Shown here piece by piece: positions 10,958-20,348 of a stretch of DNA of 64,000 nt. Position 1 is the first letter of the stretch. Each line of letters opens with the position of its first letter. The DNA comes from Hyphomonadaceae bacterium (GTDB taxonomy: Bacteria > Pseudomonadota > Alphaproteobacteria > Caulobacterales > Aquidulcibacteraceae). The stretch lies in the NCBI GenBank assembly GCA_022841905.1, contig JALHQO010000002.1, forward strand, positions 248,001 to 312,000, in the 5' to 3' direction. The position numbers were made by a program, and so were the translations under genes. The notes under the pieces were generated by a model. That model did not search any database and was not told the DNA's origin. It worked only from the letters and a program-made list of their open reading frames with translations.

Positions 10958-11714
10958 ACGCATCATCGCTTGCCTCGATGTGAAAGCGGGGCGCGTCGTT
11001 AAAGGCGTGCGCTTCGAGGGCCACACCGACATGGGCGATCCCGCTGAATTGGCGCAGCGCTACCGCGACGAGGGCGCCGATGAGATCGTGATCTACGATA
11101 TAACCGCGTCCGCAGAACGCCGCACAATCGATTATGATTGGCTCGCACGCGTCGCCCGGGTGCTAGACATTCCACTCGCCGTGGCTGGCGGCATTCGTTC
11201 ATGTGAGCAAGCCATCGCCTGCCTCGAACATGGCGCGGACAAGGTGTCGATCAACTCACCTGCGCTGGAGAGACCCGAGCTCATCAGCGAAATCGCCGCG
11301 GTCGCGGGTTCGCAGTGCGTTGTCGTTGGCGTCGATAGCCGCATGATCGACGGCGCGTGGCGGACGTTTCAGTACACCGGCGCGGCGGAGACAATCCGCC
11401 GAACGCCCCGTTTGATGCTGGATTGGATCGCCGAAGCGCAAGAGCTTGGCGCCGGGGAGATCGTGCTCAATTGCATGGATCAGGACGGTGTGCGCGGCGG
11501 ATACGACATCGCGCAATTGCAGGCCGCGCGCGAGCGCTTGCGGATACCGCTCGTTGCTTCGGGTGGCGCCGGTGCGCCATCGCATTTTGCTGATGTGTTC
11601 TTGCAGGCGGATGTCTCGGCCGCCTTGGCGGCGGGCATATTCCATAGCGGAGCCGTTTCAATCGGCGATGTAAAGCGGGCGGTGCGCGGCGCCGGCTTGG
11701 AGGTGCGGCTATGA
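10947..11714 (+). CDS. hisF: Imidazole glycerol phosphate synthase, cyclase subunit (TTG start)
   Basis: A 255-residue TIM-barrel cyclase that uses HisH-derived ammonia to form IGP and AICAR. The N-terminus [19 protein letters not shown] contains catalytic Asp (ACLD) and the second catalytic Asp is in VVVGVDSR. The start is read as TTG at 10947, because GGAGG (10936-10940) sits six bases before it and this gives the standard family N-terminus. An ATG 30 nt upstream (10917) would add ten untypical residues. It overlaps hisA by 11 nt. Confidence 0.95.
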   Translation: MPSKRIIACLDVKAGRVVKGVRFEGHTDMGDPAELAQRYRDEGADEIVIYDITASAERRTIDYDWLARVARVLDIPLAVAGGIRSCEQAIACLEHGADKVSINSPALERPELISEIAAVAGSQCVVVGVDSRMIDGAWRTFQYTGAAETIRRTPRLMLDWIAEAQELGAGEIVLNCMDQDGVRGGYDIAQLQAARERLRIPLVASGGAGAPSHFADVFLQADVSAALAAGIFHSGAVSIGDVKRAVRGAGLEVRL

Positions 11715-12331
11715 TCGCGTTTGACGCCACCAAGGTGGATTTCGACAAAGGCGGCGGCCTCGTGTGCGCCGTTGCGCAAGATAGCCTCACGCTTCAGGTG
11801 CTGATGGTCGCTTGGATGGACCGCGCGGCGCTGGATGAAACGATGGCGTCCGGTGAGGCGACATTCTTCTCGCGCTCACGCCAAACCCGTTGGCGCAAGG
11901 GCGAGACTTCGGGAAATGTTCTGAAGGTCTCCGCGATCACGCTCGATTGCGACGGTGACACGTTGTTGCTTGCCGTCGATCCAGCGGGCCCGGCTTGTCA
12001 CCTCGGCGTCACAAGCTGCTTTGGATCAGTGACTGCGCCAGGCATTGGTCGCCTCGGTGCGTTGGAGCGCACGATCGGCGAACGCGCGCTCGCGCCGCCG
12101 GAAGAAAGCCGCACTGCACGTCTGCTCGCGCGTGGCGTGAAGCGTGTGGCGCAAAAAGTTGGTGAGGAGGGCGTCGAAGCGGCGCTCGCCGGCGTGGCCG
12201 GCGACGATGCCGAGGTTTGCGCGGAGGCGGCGGACTTGCTCTACCATCTCATCATCTTGTTGAAGGCGCGCGGGCTGAGCCTTGAGGATGTGATGGATGT
12301 GCTCGCCGCACGCGCGGAGCAGGCGCCATGA
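11711..12331 (+). CDS. hisIE: Bifunctional phosphoribosyl-AMP cyclohydrolase / phosphoribosyl-ATP pyrophosphatase
   Basis: A 206-residue HisI-HisE fusion for steps 2 and 3. HisI (about 1-110): [23 protein letters not shown] broken as [11 protein letters not shown] and [18 protein letters not shown], then the metal site [19 protein letters not shown]. HisE (about 118-206): [13 protein letters not shown] and [17 protein letters not shown], the MazG-like helical core. ATGA overlap with hisF. The HisIE order is the common fused form, but many alphaproteobacteria keep the two genes apart. Confidence 0.95.
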   Translation: MIAFDATKVDFDKGGGLVCAVAQDSLTLQVLMVAWMDRAALDETMASGEATFFSRSRQTRWRKGETSGNVLKVSAITLDCDGDTLLLAVDPAGPACHLGVTSCFGSVTAPGIGRLGALERTIGERALAPPEESRTARLLARGVKRVAQKVGEEGVEAALAGVAGDDAEVCAEAADLLYHLIILLKARGLSLEDVMDVLAARAEQAP

Positions 12332-13407
12332 GCGGACCACTTCCGAAGCCTGGCATTCTGGATATTGCGTCCTACGTCCCCGGTCGCGCCAGAATCGATG
12401 GCGTCGCGCGGCCGCTGAAACTGTCGGCTAACGAAAATCCATTCGGCTGCAGCGAAGCGGCGCGCGATGCTTACCTCGCCGCCTCGTCTGAACTTCATCT
12501 CTATCCCGACGCCAACACGTCACGCCTACGCGCCGCCATCGCCGAGAAGCACAAGCTAGAGCCCGAACGCCTCGTCTTCGGCGCGGGCTCGGACGAGATC
12601 TTTGCCTTGGCCGCGCAAGCCTTTCTTGGACCCGGCGACAACGCGGTGCAGCCACAATTTGGCTTTGCCGCTTGGGCCATCGCAGTCGCTGCGACCGGCG
12701 CGGTGATGAAGTCTGCCCCCGAGCACAACTTTGTCGTCGATGTGGACACAATTATTGCTGCCGTCGATGAGAACACGCGCGTCGTTTTCGTCGCTAATCC
12801 CGCAAATCCGACGGGGACCTATTTGCCGTTCAACGAGATCGAACGTCTGCATGCCAACTTGCCGAGCCGCGTGTTGCTCGTGCTCGACGGCGCTTATGCG
12901 GAGTGCGCGATCGGTCTCGATAGCTTCTCTGACGGCCTTAATTGGTCGCGCGACAAGAAGAACGTGCTGGTCACACGCACCTTCTCCAAGATGTACGGCC
13001 TCGCTTCGCTGCGCATTGGCTGGGCCTACGGGCCGGCGGAGGTTGTGTCTGCGCTCAATCGCATCCGCCTGCCGTTTTCCGTGCCGCGCGCGGGCGAAGC
13101 TGCGGCTGTCGCAGCGTTGGGTGACGACGCCTTCGTGCAGCTTTCTGTCGCCGCATGCGATCACGGCCGCCGAGAGATCGATACAGCGCTCAGAGCGTCG
13201 GGCATCCAAACCCTGCCGTCAGCGACCAACTTTGTCACAGCGCGCTTCGATGACGCGGAAGGTGTAACCGCGGCGCTTGCGCAGCGTGACATCCTCATCC
13301 GGCATCTCAGAAACTACGGCATGCCCGACTGGCTACGCATCAGCATCGGCACGCCGGAGGATAACCAACGCGTCATTGCCGCGCTTGGCGAGGTTCTGCG
13401 CCGCTAG
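12328..13407 (+). CDS. hisC: Histidinol-phosphate aminotransferase
   Basis: A 359-residue fold-type I PLP aminotransferase that converts imidazole acetol phosphate to histidinol phosphate. [15 protein letters not shown] starts the domain, [11 protein letters not shown]-like [13 protein letters not shown] binds substrate, and the PLP Lys is K221 in [24 protein letters not shown] overlap with hisIE; it is the last gene of the operon. Its stop overlaps by 4 nt the end of a receiver gene on the opposite strand. No histidinol-phosphatase gene is in the operon. Confidence 0.95.
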   Translation: MSGPLPKPGILDIASYVPGRARIDGVARPLKLSANENPFGCSEAARDAYLAASSELHLYPDANTSRLRAAIAEKHKLEPERLVFGAGSDEIFALAAQAFLGPGDNAVQPQFGFAAWAIAVAATGAVMKSAPEHNFVVDVDTIIAAVDENTRVVFVANPANPTGTYLPFNEIERLHANLPSRVLLVLDGAYAECAIGLDSFSDGLNWSRDKKNVLVTRTFSKMYGLASLRIGWAYGPAEVVSALNRIRLPFSVPRAGEAAAVAALGDDAFVQLSVAACDHGRREIDTALRASGIQTLPSATNFVTARFDDAEGVTAALAQRDILIRHLRNYGMPDWLRISIGTPEDNQRVIAALGEVLRR

Positions 13408-13793
13408 TTGTCGATGCGCTCGATGGTCTTGGCGATGAGCGTGCGCATTTGGATGACGTTTTCGGGCTTCGATAGGATTTGATCGGCGCGGCGGAGGGCG
13501 CGACGCGTGGTGTCGGAGATGGAGGTGAGCGATGTCAGCACGACCATCGGGAACGGCGGCATTTTGAGATCGATGAAGGCAAGGTCCGGATTGACGCCGA
13601 CGTGGAGCATGTCGAGCGCTTCGATGCCATCGACAGCGCGCACGACCTGCTCGATGCGCGGGTGCTCAACCAGCAGGCGCTTGATCAGATAGGCGTCGGC
13701 TTCGTCATCCTCGACGATGAGGATGCGAAGCGGCGCTGCTTTTGAGGGCGCCAATTGTCGCGCCGCAAAGCCTGCGCCGCCAGAAACATCCAA
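13404..13793 (-). CDS. Response regulator receiver protein with internal deletion
   Basis: A 129-residue single-domain receiver of the Rcp1 type. The acid pair is D29/D30 in ILIVEDDEADAYL, the phosphoacceptor D75 in LAFIDLKMPP, the switch Thr87 in MVVLTS and the Lys109 in ILSKPEN. However DLKMPP runs directly into FPMVVLTS: compared with the intact receiver at 16646-17104, about 20 residues (helix 3 and the flanking loop) are missing in frame. All signature residues remain, but the fold is probably damaged. It lies convergent to hisC and reads away from the kinase gene. Confidence 0.7.
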   Translation of the reverse strand: MDVSGGAGFAARQLAPSKAAPLRILIVEDDEADAYLIKRLLVEHPRIEQVVRAVDGIEALDMLHVGVNPDLAFIDLKMPPFPMVVLTSLTSISDTTRRALRRADQILSKPENVIQMRTLIAKTIERIDN

Positions 13794-13826
13794 CGTGAAA
13801 ATTCGATTTGTCCTATGGCGCGGAGC

Positions 13827-14078
13827 TCAGGCGCCCCAAGTTCCTGTGCGCGCTTGATTGATCACAATTCTCAGTCGAGCCTTCAACTCGGCATGCGAGT
13901 CCGGCTTGACGATGTAGAGGCTTACGCCGTTCGTGCATGCTTCTCTGACGTCACGCGCCAAAGCCGACGTTGTCAGCACGACGACATCCGTCTCTCGCAT
14001 CTCCGGGATGAGGCGCAGGCCTTCCAAGAATTGAAAGCCGTTCAGTCGCCCCCGAGACTCGGGGTCAGCCTTCCGCAC
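13827..14078 (-). pseudogene. C-terminal half of a receiver domain
   Basis: The 83-residue frame matches only the second half of an Rcp1-type receiver: GFQFLEGLRLIPEMRETDVV, VVLTTSAL (switch Thr) and LYIVKPDSHAEL (conserved Lys58). The first half, with the acid pair and phosphoacceptor Asp, is absent; none of the three upstream frames encodes it and a stop lies 45 nt before the GTG. It cannot be phosphorylated in the usual way. It is probably a relic of a tandem receiver gene next to the kinase that starts 78 nt away on the other strand. Confidence 0.65.
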
Positions 14079-14155
14079 AGCGCGAGGCGACAGGGGATGA
14101 GCAAGCGCAGCTTGAAGTCACGGGAACCAAGTCGCCGATTATAACGCGCGCGCCC

Positions 14156-16636
14156 GTGACGCCACTTCGAAGCTGGGAGATCTTCGTTTTCGGCGCGGCC
14201 GCTTTGAGTCTGCTGCTTGTCGGTGCGCTTGCGTATCGGGTGGTCGATGCGTCTGCAAAGGACGACGCCCTGGTTAGCCAGTCGCATGAGGTGTTGGAGA
14301 ATCTTGAGCGCGCGCACAGGGCGGCGGTCAGTATTGAATCGAACAGTCGCGCGTACGTGATTACCGGTGAAGTGGCTTACGATGAGGCGCGCCGCGCCGT
14401 TATAGAGAGCATGCGCGGCGACTTGGCCGCCCTGCAAGCCCTGACCGTAGACAATGTGGCGCAGCAACGTAGCATTCCTGCGATCGAGCGCTTGCTGGCC
14501 GAACGGGTGCGATTGTCATCCACCGCCATTGCGCTCTACCGGAGCGCTGGGTTCGCCGCCGCTGTTGATGCAACGCGGGCGGCCAGAAACTTTGCTTTGA
14601 CCCGTGAGCTCGATGCCGCGCTTCAGTCGATGCGCGAGGAGGAGCGGAGCCTGTTGGCGCGCCTCGCCGCTGACTCGCGCCGGCGCGTCGCTCAAACACG
14701 TTTGCTTGCTATTCTCGCGGCTCTGCTTGCTACTCTAATCGCTGGCGCCGCGTGTTGGCGAGTGTATCGCGACGCCACCCGGCGCCGCGTCGCCGAGCGA
14801 GCGTTGCGCCATAGCGAAGACCAATATCAATCGCTCGTCCAAGGCGTTGAGGATCACGCCATCATCATGCTCGATCCGGCAGGCTTGATTGTCAGCTGGA
14901 ACACCGGTGCGGAGCGCATGACAGGCTCGCGTGCCGAAGACGTCGTGGGCAAGAGCGTTTCAATGTTTTCGTTGCCGGAAGATATCCGTAGCGGCGCTAC
15001 GGACGACATTTTGCGCCTCGCGGCGGTCAATGGCCATCATCACGCGCAAGGCATCCGCATCCGCGCCAACGGTACGGTGTTTCACGTCAGCTCGACATTT
15101 ACCGCAGTGTTTGACGCCAAGAGCGCCCTGCGCGGATTTTCGGTGATCAGCCGGGATCTAACTCAAAGCGCGGAAGCCGACGCGAAATATCGCGGCCTGT
15201 TGGAGGCGGCGCCCGATGCCATGGTCGTCGTCGATCAGAGCGGCCGAATCGTGCTGCTCAACGTCCAAGCCGAGAAGCAGTTCGGCTATCGCCGCGATGA
15301 ACTTGTCGGCCAGCCAGTGACGAACATCATTCCTGTTGGCTTCGCCGAGCGGTTGATCGCGGACGGTGGGCGCAGCGCCGCTGAGGCGCTCTCGCAGCAG
15401 ATCGGCGCTGGCATCGAGCTGACGGCGCTGCGCAAGGACGGCAGCGAGTTTCCGATCGAGATGATGCTGAGCCCGCTCGAAAGCCCTGAGGGCGTGCTCG
15501 TGACCGCCGCCATTCGCAACATCAGTGTCCATCGGGCGGCCGAAAACGTGCTGGCGCACATGGAGGGCCGCTATCGCGGACTTCTGGAAGCCGCGCCTGA
15601 CGCCATGGTGGTGGTAGATCAGGCCGGTGAGATCGTTCTGCTCAACCTGCAGGCGGAAAAGCAGTTCGGCTATCGCCGCAACGAATTGCTTGGGCAGAAA
15701 GTCACCAACATTATTCCTGAAGGCTTCGCCGAACGCCTGGTCGCCGACGGCCTCAGATCAGCGGAAGAAGCTCTCGCCCAGCAGATCGGTATGGGCATTG
15801 AGCTCACCGCGCTGCGCAACGATGGTAGCGAGTTTCCGATCGAGTTGATGCTTAGTCCGTTGAGCGGGGCTGACGGCATACTGGTGACAGCGGCGATCCG
15901 CGACATCACGGCGCGAAAGTCCGCCGAAGCGCGTTTGCTCCAGAACGTGGCGGAGTTGAATCGCTCAAATGAGGAGCTTGGCCAGTTCGCCTATATCGCG
16001 TCGCACGATCTGCAGGAGCCGTTGCGCATGGTGGCGAGCTACACCCGGCTGCTCTCCAGACGCTACAAAGGACAACTCGACGCGCAAGCTAACGAGTTCA
16101 TCGATTTCGCCGAAGATGGCGCCAATCGCATGCAGCGCTTGATTCAGGATCTGTTGGCTTATTCTCGAATTGGTTCGCGCGGCGAAGAACGGCGCGAGCT
16201 CGAAAGCGAAGTCGCGCTCTGCCACGCGCTGATGAACTTGCGTGGGGCGATCGAGGAGAGCGGCGCAGTTGTAACTTACGGCCCGCTACCGATTATCTCT
16301 GGCGACGAAACGCAGTTGATACAGCTATTCCAGAACCTCATCGGCAATGCGATCAAGTATCAAGGCCCCGGCGTGCCGCTAATTCATGTCTCCGCGGTTT
16401 CCGAAGGCGGCAAGTGGGTGTTTTCAGTCGACGATAACGGGCTGGGCATCGACGATCAGTATTTTGAAAAAATCTTCGGCATGTTTCAGCGCCTGCATAG
16501 GCGCGATGAATTTGAAGGCACCGGTATCGGCTTGGCGATTTGCAAGAAAATCGTCGAGCGGCACGGAGGACTGATCAGTGTGGAATCACGGCCGGGGCAG
16601 GGATCTACCTTCCGCTTCGATCTGGCGGCGGCCTGA
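14156..16636 (+). CDS. Membrane sensor histidine kinase (CHASE3, three PAS, HisKA-HATPase)
   Basis: An 826-residue sensor kinase with a GTG start. TM1 (about 10-28) and TM2 (about 183-203) flank a CHASE3-like periplasmic sensor containing SIESNSRAYVITGE. Three PAS domains follow (about 222-335, 344-465, 472-595). The phosphoacceptor is H617 in YIASHDLQEPLRMV, of the DLQEP type used by phytochrome-like kinases. The HATPase domain has NLIGNAIKYQ, DDNGLGIDDQYFEKIF and GTGIGLAICKKIVERHGG. PAS2 and PAS3 are nearly identical (see repeat). Its likely partner is the receiver 9 nt downstream. The signal is unknown. Confidence 0.92.
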   Translation: MTPLRSWEIFVFGAAALSLLLVGALAYRVVDASAKDDALVSQSHEVLENLERAHRAAVSIESNSRAYVITGEVAYDEARRAVIESMRGDLAALQALTVDNVAQQRSIPAIERLLAERVRLSSTAIALYRSAGFAAAVDATRAARNFALTRELDAALQSMREEERSLLARLAADSRRRVAQTRLLAILAALLATLIAGAACWRVYRDATRRRVAERALRHSEDQYQSLVQGVEDHAIIMLDPAGLIVSWNTGAERMTGSRAEDVVGKSVSMFSLPEDIRSGATDDILRLAAVNGHHHAQGIRIRANGTVFHVSSTFTAVFDAKSALRGFSVISRDLTQSAEADAKYRGLLEAAPDAMVVVDQSGRIVLLNVQAEKQFGYRRDELVGQPVTNIIPVGFAERLIADGGRSAAEALSQQIGAGIELTALRKDGSEFPIEMMLSPLESPEGVLVTAAIRNISVHRAAENVLAHMEGRYRGLLEAAPDAMVVVDQAGEIVLLNLQAEKQFGYRRNELLGQKVTNIIPEGFAERLVADGLRSAEEALAQQIGMGIELTALRNDGSEFPIELMLSPLSGADGILVTAAIRDITARKSAEARLLQNVAELNRSNEELGQFAYIASHDLQEPLRMVASYTRLLSRRYKGQLDAQANEFIDFAEDGANRMQRLIQDLLAYSRIGSRGEERRELESEVALCHALMNLRGAIEESGAVVTYGPLPIISGDETQLIQLFQNLIGNAIKYQGPGVPLIHVSAVSEGGKWVFSVDDNGLGIDDQYFEKIFGMFQRLHRRDEFEGTGIGLAICKKIVERHGGLISVESRPGQGSTFRFDLAAA
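15185..15940 (+). repeat. Tandem duplication of a PAS-encoding unit inside the kinase gene
   Basis: Two 384-nt units (15185-15568 and 15569-about 15940) encode near-identical PAS modules. Both start with YRGLLEAAPDAMVVVDQ and share LQAEKQFGYRR-like and IELTALR.DGSEFPIE segments. Differences are scattered, so the copy is recent but not brand new. Confidence 0.9.
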
Positions 16637-16645
16637 GGCAATGTC

Positions 16646-17104
16646 ATGACAGTCACAGATGTAAACGGCGCGTCGATTGAAGTGCTTCTGGTCGAAGATA
16701 GCATCGGCGACGTACGCTTGACGCAAGAGGTGTTCCGCGAGGCCAACAGCGCTATTCGCATGCATGTCGCCTATGACGGCGTTGAAGCGATGGCGTTTCT
16801 GCGCCAGGAGGGCGTGCACAAGGACGCGCTGCGCCCGGATCTCATTCTGCTCGACTTGAATCTGCCGAAGATGGACGGACGCGAAGTGCTCGCGCGCATC
16901 AAGGAAGATGAGAGCCTGAGGCTTATCCCGACTGTCATTCTAACCACATCGGATTCGGAAGCCGACATCGTAAGAAGCTATGAGCTGCAGGCGAACAGCT
17001 ATCTAAGCAAGCCGGTCCAGCTCGAGGCGTTTGAGAGCTTGGTGAAGAGCATCAACGATTTCTGGCTGACCAAAGCAAAGCTGCCGCAGCAGTCGTCGCT
17101 CTAG
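16646..17104 (+). CDS. Response regulator receiver protein (Rcp1-type, intact)
   Basis: A 152-residue stand-alone receiver. E17/D18 in LLVEDSIGD, phosphoacceptor D70 in LILLDLNLPKMDGRE, the switch Thr in VILTTSDSEAD near 100 and Lys122 in SYLSKPVQ are all in place. There is no output domain, so it probably acts by protein contact or in a phosphorelay. It follows the DLQEP-type kinase by 9 nt, the usual partner arrangement for this receiver subgroup, and should be in the same transcript. Confidence 0.92.
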   Translation: MTVTDVNGASIEVLLVEDSIGDVRLTQEVFREANSAIRMHVAYDGVEAMAFLRQEGVHKDALRPDLILLDLNLPKMDGREVLARIKEDESLRLIPTVILTTSDSEADIVRSYELQANSYLSKPVQLEAFESLVKSINDFWLTKAKLPQQSSL

Positions 17105-17106
17105 CC

Positions 17107-18528
17107 TTAGCGAACTTCTTCGACTTCCACATCGTCCGGCGCTGGATGCGCGACAGCGTCTGGACGCGGCGCTGTGAGCGCGGCTGTCGGCAGCGCCAGC
17201 ACCGGGCCGAGCGCGTCATTGCCGCCGCGTTCGAGGCGCGGATGGATGAGCTGGCCGCCATCGCCGAAGACATAGACGAGGCGGGCCCAGTCATTGTCAT
17301 CGTAAAGAAACGCCGGGCCTTCCGGATCGAGATCGGACCAATCAAGTTCGCGCGGCGCGCCGGCCGCTTGCGCAAGCCAGGTGCGCGCAGCGTTCTCATC
17401 GCCGCGCCCGCGCGCGACTTGCGCGAAGAGGATGCAGATGCGCGAGGAGGGGTTTTCGCGGTAAGCGTCCTCGAGGTGTGATTGTGCAGCGCCCCAATCG
17501 CCGCGCTCCATCGCAAGCTCGGCCTGGATGATCTTCGACTCGCGGTGATCGCGGCGCTTTTCCGCCAGCAGACGCATGCGGTCGGCGCGTTGTTCGCGCG
17601 TCTCGCCCGGCACGATGTCGCGATAGGCGTGCGCCAGCGCTGGGTGCGGCGCGTTTTCCCACGCTTCCTCGATAATCGCGGCTGCGCGTTCGCCTTTGCC
17701 TTCGCCCACTAGCAGGCGCGCGGCCATCGCGCCCGCCGGTGCGAACTGCGGGGCCATGCGGAACGCCTTTTGCGCCATATCCGCGGCTTTGTCGGCGCGG
17801 CGCTCGCGCTCAAGCTTTGCGGCCTGCGCCGTCATCAGAACGGCGCGGCGGCGCTTGGCGACTTTGTCTTCGATCTGTTTGCGCTTGTCGCCAGCGTCGA
17901 GCGACTCCATCGCGTTTTCCCAATCCGCCGCCTGCACGGCGAGATCGAACGCGTATTGGAACGGCCAGGTTGCGGTCTTCGAGGCTTTCAGCGCCGCTTC
18001 CGCGTGTGCGCGCGCAGCTGTGCGGTCGCCGCGCTTCAAGGCTGCCGCCATCAAGCCCTTGCGGCCGAGAACTTCGGTGTCCTCGTTCTGCAGCATGCCG
18101 GAATAAGCGCGTTCAGCGCCAGCCGTGTCGCCGCCGACTTCGGCGGCGCGCGCCTGCAGCAGCAGCGCTAGGCGCGGCTCGTCGATCAGGTCCTCGGCTT
18201 TGTCCGCGTGACGGCGCGCTTCTTCGAACTCACCCGCTTCCGCTGCGATCAGGCCGAGCGCCAGAGCTTCCTGGCCACGGCGCACGCGCGCGCGTTGGCT
18301 CATTTTGCCGAGCCGACCCGGCGCATCCATGAGAAACATGAACAGGCGCAAAATCGGCAACGCGATCGCCAGCAGGAACACCAAGAGCAGCAACGCAAAC
18401 AGCGCGCTCGTCGTCACCTCGGTGCCGAACCAGTTGACCTGGACTGTGCCTTGGTCAGTCGAGATGATCTGCCACGACGCGAGCGCCGCTGCGACGGCGA
18501 CAATGAGCAGGAGAGCGACGCGCAACAT
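17107..18528 (-). CDS. hemY: HemY-like inner-membrane TPR protein
   Basis: A 473-residue protein of the proteobacterial HemY family, found with haem synthesis genes but of unproven function. Two TM helices (about 3-22 and 42-68) with VQVNWFGTEVTTS between them are the family hallmark; the rest is a helical TPR-like domain. The C-terminal tail is acidic and proline-rich (PDAVAHPAPDDVEVEEV). It is the last gene of the hemC-hemD-mitofilin-hemY run on the minus strand, 6 nt after the previous gene. It is not the Bacillus HemY coproporphyrinogen oxidase. Confidence 0.88.
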   Translation of the reverse strand: MLRVALLLIVAVAAALASWQIISTDQGTVQVNWFGTEVTTSALFALLLLVFLLAIALPILRLFMFLMDAPGRLGKMSQRARVRRGQEALALGLIAAEAGEFEEARRHADKAEDLIDEPRLALLLQARAAEVGGDTAGAERAYSGMLQNEDTEVLGRKGLMAAALKRGDRTAARAHAEAALKASKTATWPFQYAFDLAVQAADWENAMESLDAGDKRKQIEDKVAKRRRAVLMTAQAAKLERERRADKAADMAQKAFRMAPQFAPAGAMAARLLVGEGKGERAAAIIEEAWENAPHPALAHAYRDIVPGETREQRADRMRLLAEKRRDHRESKIIQAELAMERGDWGAAQSHLEDAYRENPSSRICILFAQVARGRGDENAARTWLAQAAGAPRELDWSDLDPEGPAFLYDDNDWARLVYVFGDGGQLIHPRLERGGNDALGPVLALPTAALTAPRPDAVAHPAPDDVEVEEVR

Positions 18529-18534
18529 CTGGGT

Positions 18535-19533
18535 TTAGCTCCGCGACAATTCTTGTCGGATGGCCGCGAGGCGCTGGTCGATTTCCAACCGGCGCTGGGC
18601 GTCGTTGATCCATGGCTGCGCGACGCGCTTCGGCGCGGCAGGCAGACGGTTTAGTTCTTGGATGGCGTCGGCCAAGCGATCGGCGGCGAGATAGTCTTCC
18701 GCGCGTTCGACAATGCCTTCGGGCGTATCGCCAGCGCCGGCGCGGCGCACGACGATCCACTGCGCGAGTGCGGCTTGAATGCGGCCCCAGAAACCGGCGC
18801 CCGCTTGGCTTTGCCGCGCGGCGCGCACAATTTCATTGTCGATACGCGAGAACTGGTCACGTAGCTCGATGCGCGTTGGCGCGCCGGTTCGCGCGAGTGG
18901 CGCGAGCGCTGCCACGTTCGCATCTTGCGGCAGCAACGCCGCCAGCGCCGCATGCGCCTGCTCGAACGGGCCAGAGGAGCGCGACGCTTCAGCTGCTGCG
19001 ACGACAGCATACGATGCACGCGCAGCAGTCGCCGCGGCGCGCGCTTCAGCGGCGACGGCCGGCAATTCTTCTTGCAAGCGGCGCACTTCGCCAATCAGCG
19101 CTGCTACTTCCGCCGATGACGGCATCTGGCTCAAACGCTGCTCGACGTCACGTAGGCCACCTTGGATCGCGAAAACTCGCGCCATCGTGCCGGCATCGCC
19201 CGCGTCATCGCTGGCAGCGACCGCAAGCGGCGTATTGATCAAAGCTTCGATCGCGTCGAGGCGCTGATCGAGAGAGGCGACGCCTTCAGTCGTTGTGGCG
19301 ACCGGTTGGCCGTCGACCGTCTGCGCTGGAAAGCTCGAATTGAGCGCGCTTTGCACGGCGGGCAGACGTGGCGCGACCGCACCGCCAGCAGCGCCAACGC
19401 CAGCCGCAACCACCGCCAGAACCAGAGCCGTTCCCATGCCGACGCCGCTGCGGCGCTCCTCGCGATAGGGCTCGTACTCAACGTCGATTGGCTCGGCGCG
19501 GCCGCGCTCGCCGTCATCGTCGTCTCTGCTCAT
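18535..19533 (-). CDS. Mitofilin-like (alphaproteobacterial Mic60-type) membrane protein
   Basis: A 332-residue protein with one TM helix near residues 35-57, a coiled-coil middle and a C-terminal helical domain that ends RRLEIDQRLAAIRQELS. Position between hemD and hemY and this layout match the alphaproteobacterial mitofilin/HemX-like family, which in some members shapes the inner membrane. Start is set at ATG 19533 (MSRDDDDGERG); an in-frame ATG 12 nt upstream is possible. The name rests on layout and context, as the family is poorly conserved in sequence. Confidence 0.75.
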   Translation of the reverse strand: MSRDDDDGERGRAEPIDVEYEPYREERRSGVGMGTALVLAVVAAGVGAAGGAVAPRLPAVQSALNSSFPAQTVDGQPVATTTEGVASLDQRLDAIEALINTPLAVAASDDAGDAGTMARVFAIQGGLRDVEQRLSQMPSSAEVAALIGEVRRLQEELPAVAAEARAAATAARASYAVVAAAEASRSSGPFEQAHAALAALLPQDANVAALAPLARTGAPTRIELRDQFSRIDNEIVRAARQSQAGAGFWGRIQAALAQWIVVRRAGAGDTPEGIVERAEDYLAADRLADAIQELNRLPAAPKRVAQPWINDAQRRLEIDQRLAAIRQELSRS

Positions 19534-19640
19534 CTCAATCCCCAAGCCAACTTCCGCGACTTTTCCCTGACTTTTCCGCTATTTCGAGCGGGCAACGAGT
19601 CGGGGCCGAAGCGCGAACTTACGGCCCCCGCGAAGGCCGC

Positions 19641-20348
19641 TCAAGCGCTTGCGCCAGCAGGGGAGTTTTGCCCTCCAAGTGTTGCAGCCAAGAGCGCCTC
19701 TTCGCGTGGCGCGGGCGCCACGATGAGGCGCTTCCAACTGGCCGCTTGCGCGGCGTCCGCCACCGCGTCGCTAAGACAGCCCGCCACCAGGTTTTGCGCA
19801 TTCGGCGCGCCGAGCGATATGAAAGTCTCGGCCGCGCGGGCGCTATGAAAGAGGATGATGTCCAGCGGCGCGGCGAGCGCTTCCGGCAGCGTCGTTGCGG
19901 CGACGGCCTCGTAGGCGATGCGCCGCTCGTACGCGAAGCCCGCGCCGCGCAACTCGCCCGCCAATTGCCCCGCAATATGCGCGCCGCCGATATGGATGAG
20001 CACGCCCGCATTTGGATCAAGCGTGTGCTCGATCATTGCCGCGAGCGCCGAAACGTCGCCGGAGGCTGAGCGTACGGCTTGAAAGCCTGCTTCGCGCGCT
20101 GCGTTCGCAGTGGCATCGCCGACAGTGAGCGCAAGGACGTTGCGCGCGCCACTCGCAGCCGCATAAGCGGCGGCCCCGTTCGTGCTGGTGAAGATGAGCG
20201 CTTGTGCGCCGGTTATGTCGGTGTTGAACGCCGCGGGGGCGATGCTGAGCAATGGCGCGACCACCGGTTCTGCGCCGTGTTCGCGCACGCGGCGAGCCGT
20301 GGCGTTCGCCTCCGGTTGCGTGCGCGTAATGGCGACGCGGAGCGTCAC
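19641..20348 (-). CDS. hemD: Uroporphyrinogen-III synthase
   Basis: A 235-residue HemD, which cyclises hydroxymethylbilane with inversion of ring D. Sequence conservation is low in this family. Supporting parts are the start LRVAITRTQPEANATARRV, the IFTSTNGAAAYAAA segment of domain 2 and the FHSARAAETFISL segment near the end. The start overlaps the end of hemC by 4 nt, and HemC makes its substrate. Confidence 0.9.
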   Translation of the reverse strand: MTLRVAITRTQPEANATARRVREHGAEPVVAPLLSIAPAAFNTDITGAQALIFTSTNGAAAYAAASGARNVLALTVGDATANAAREAGFQAVRSASGDVSALAAMIEHTLDPNAGVLIHIGGAHIAGQLAGELRGAGFAYERRIAYEAVAATTLPEALAAPLDIILFHSARAAETFISLGAPNAQNLVAGCLSDAVADAAQAASWKRLIVAPAPREEALLAATLGGQNSPAGASA

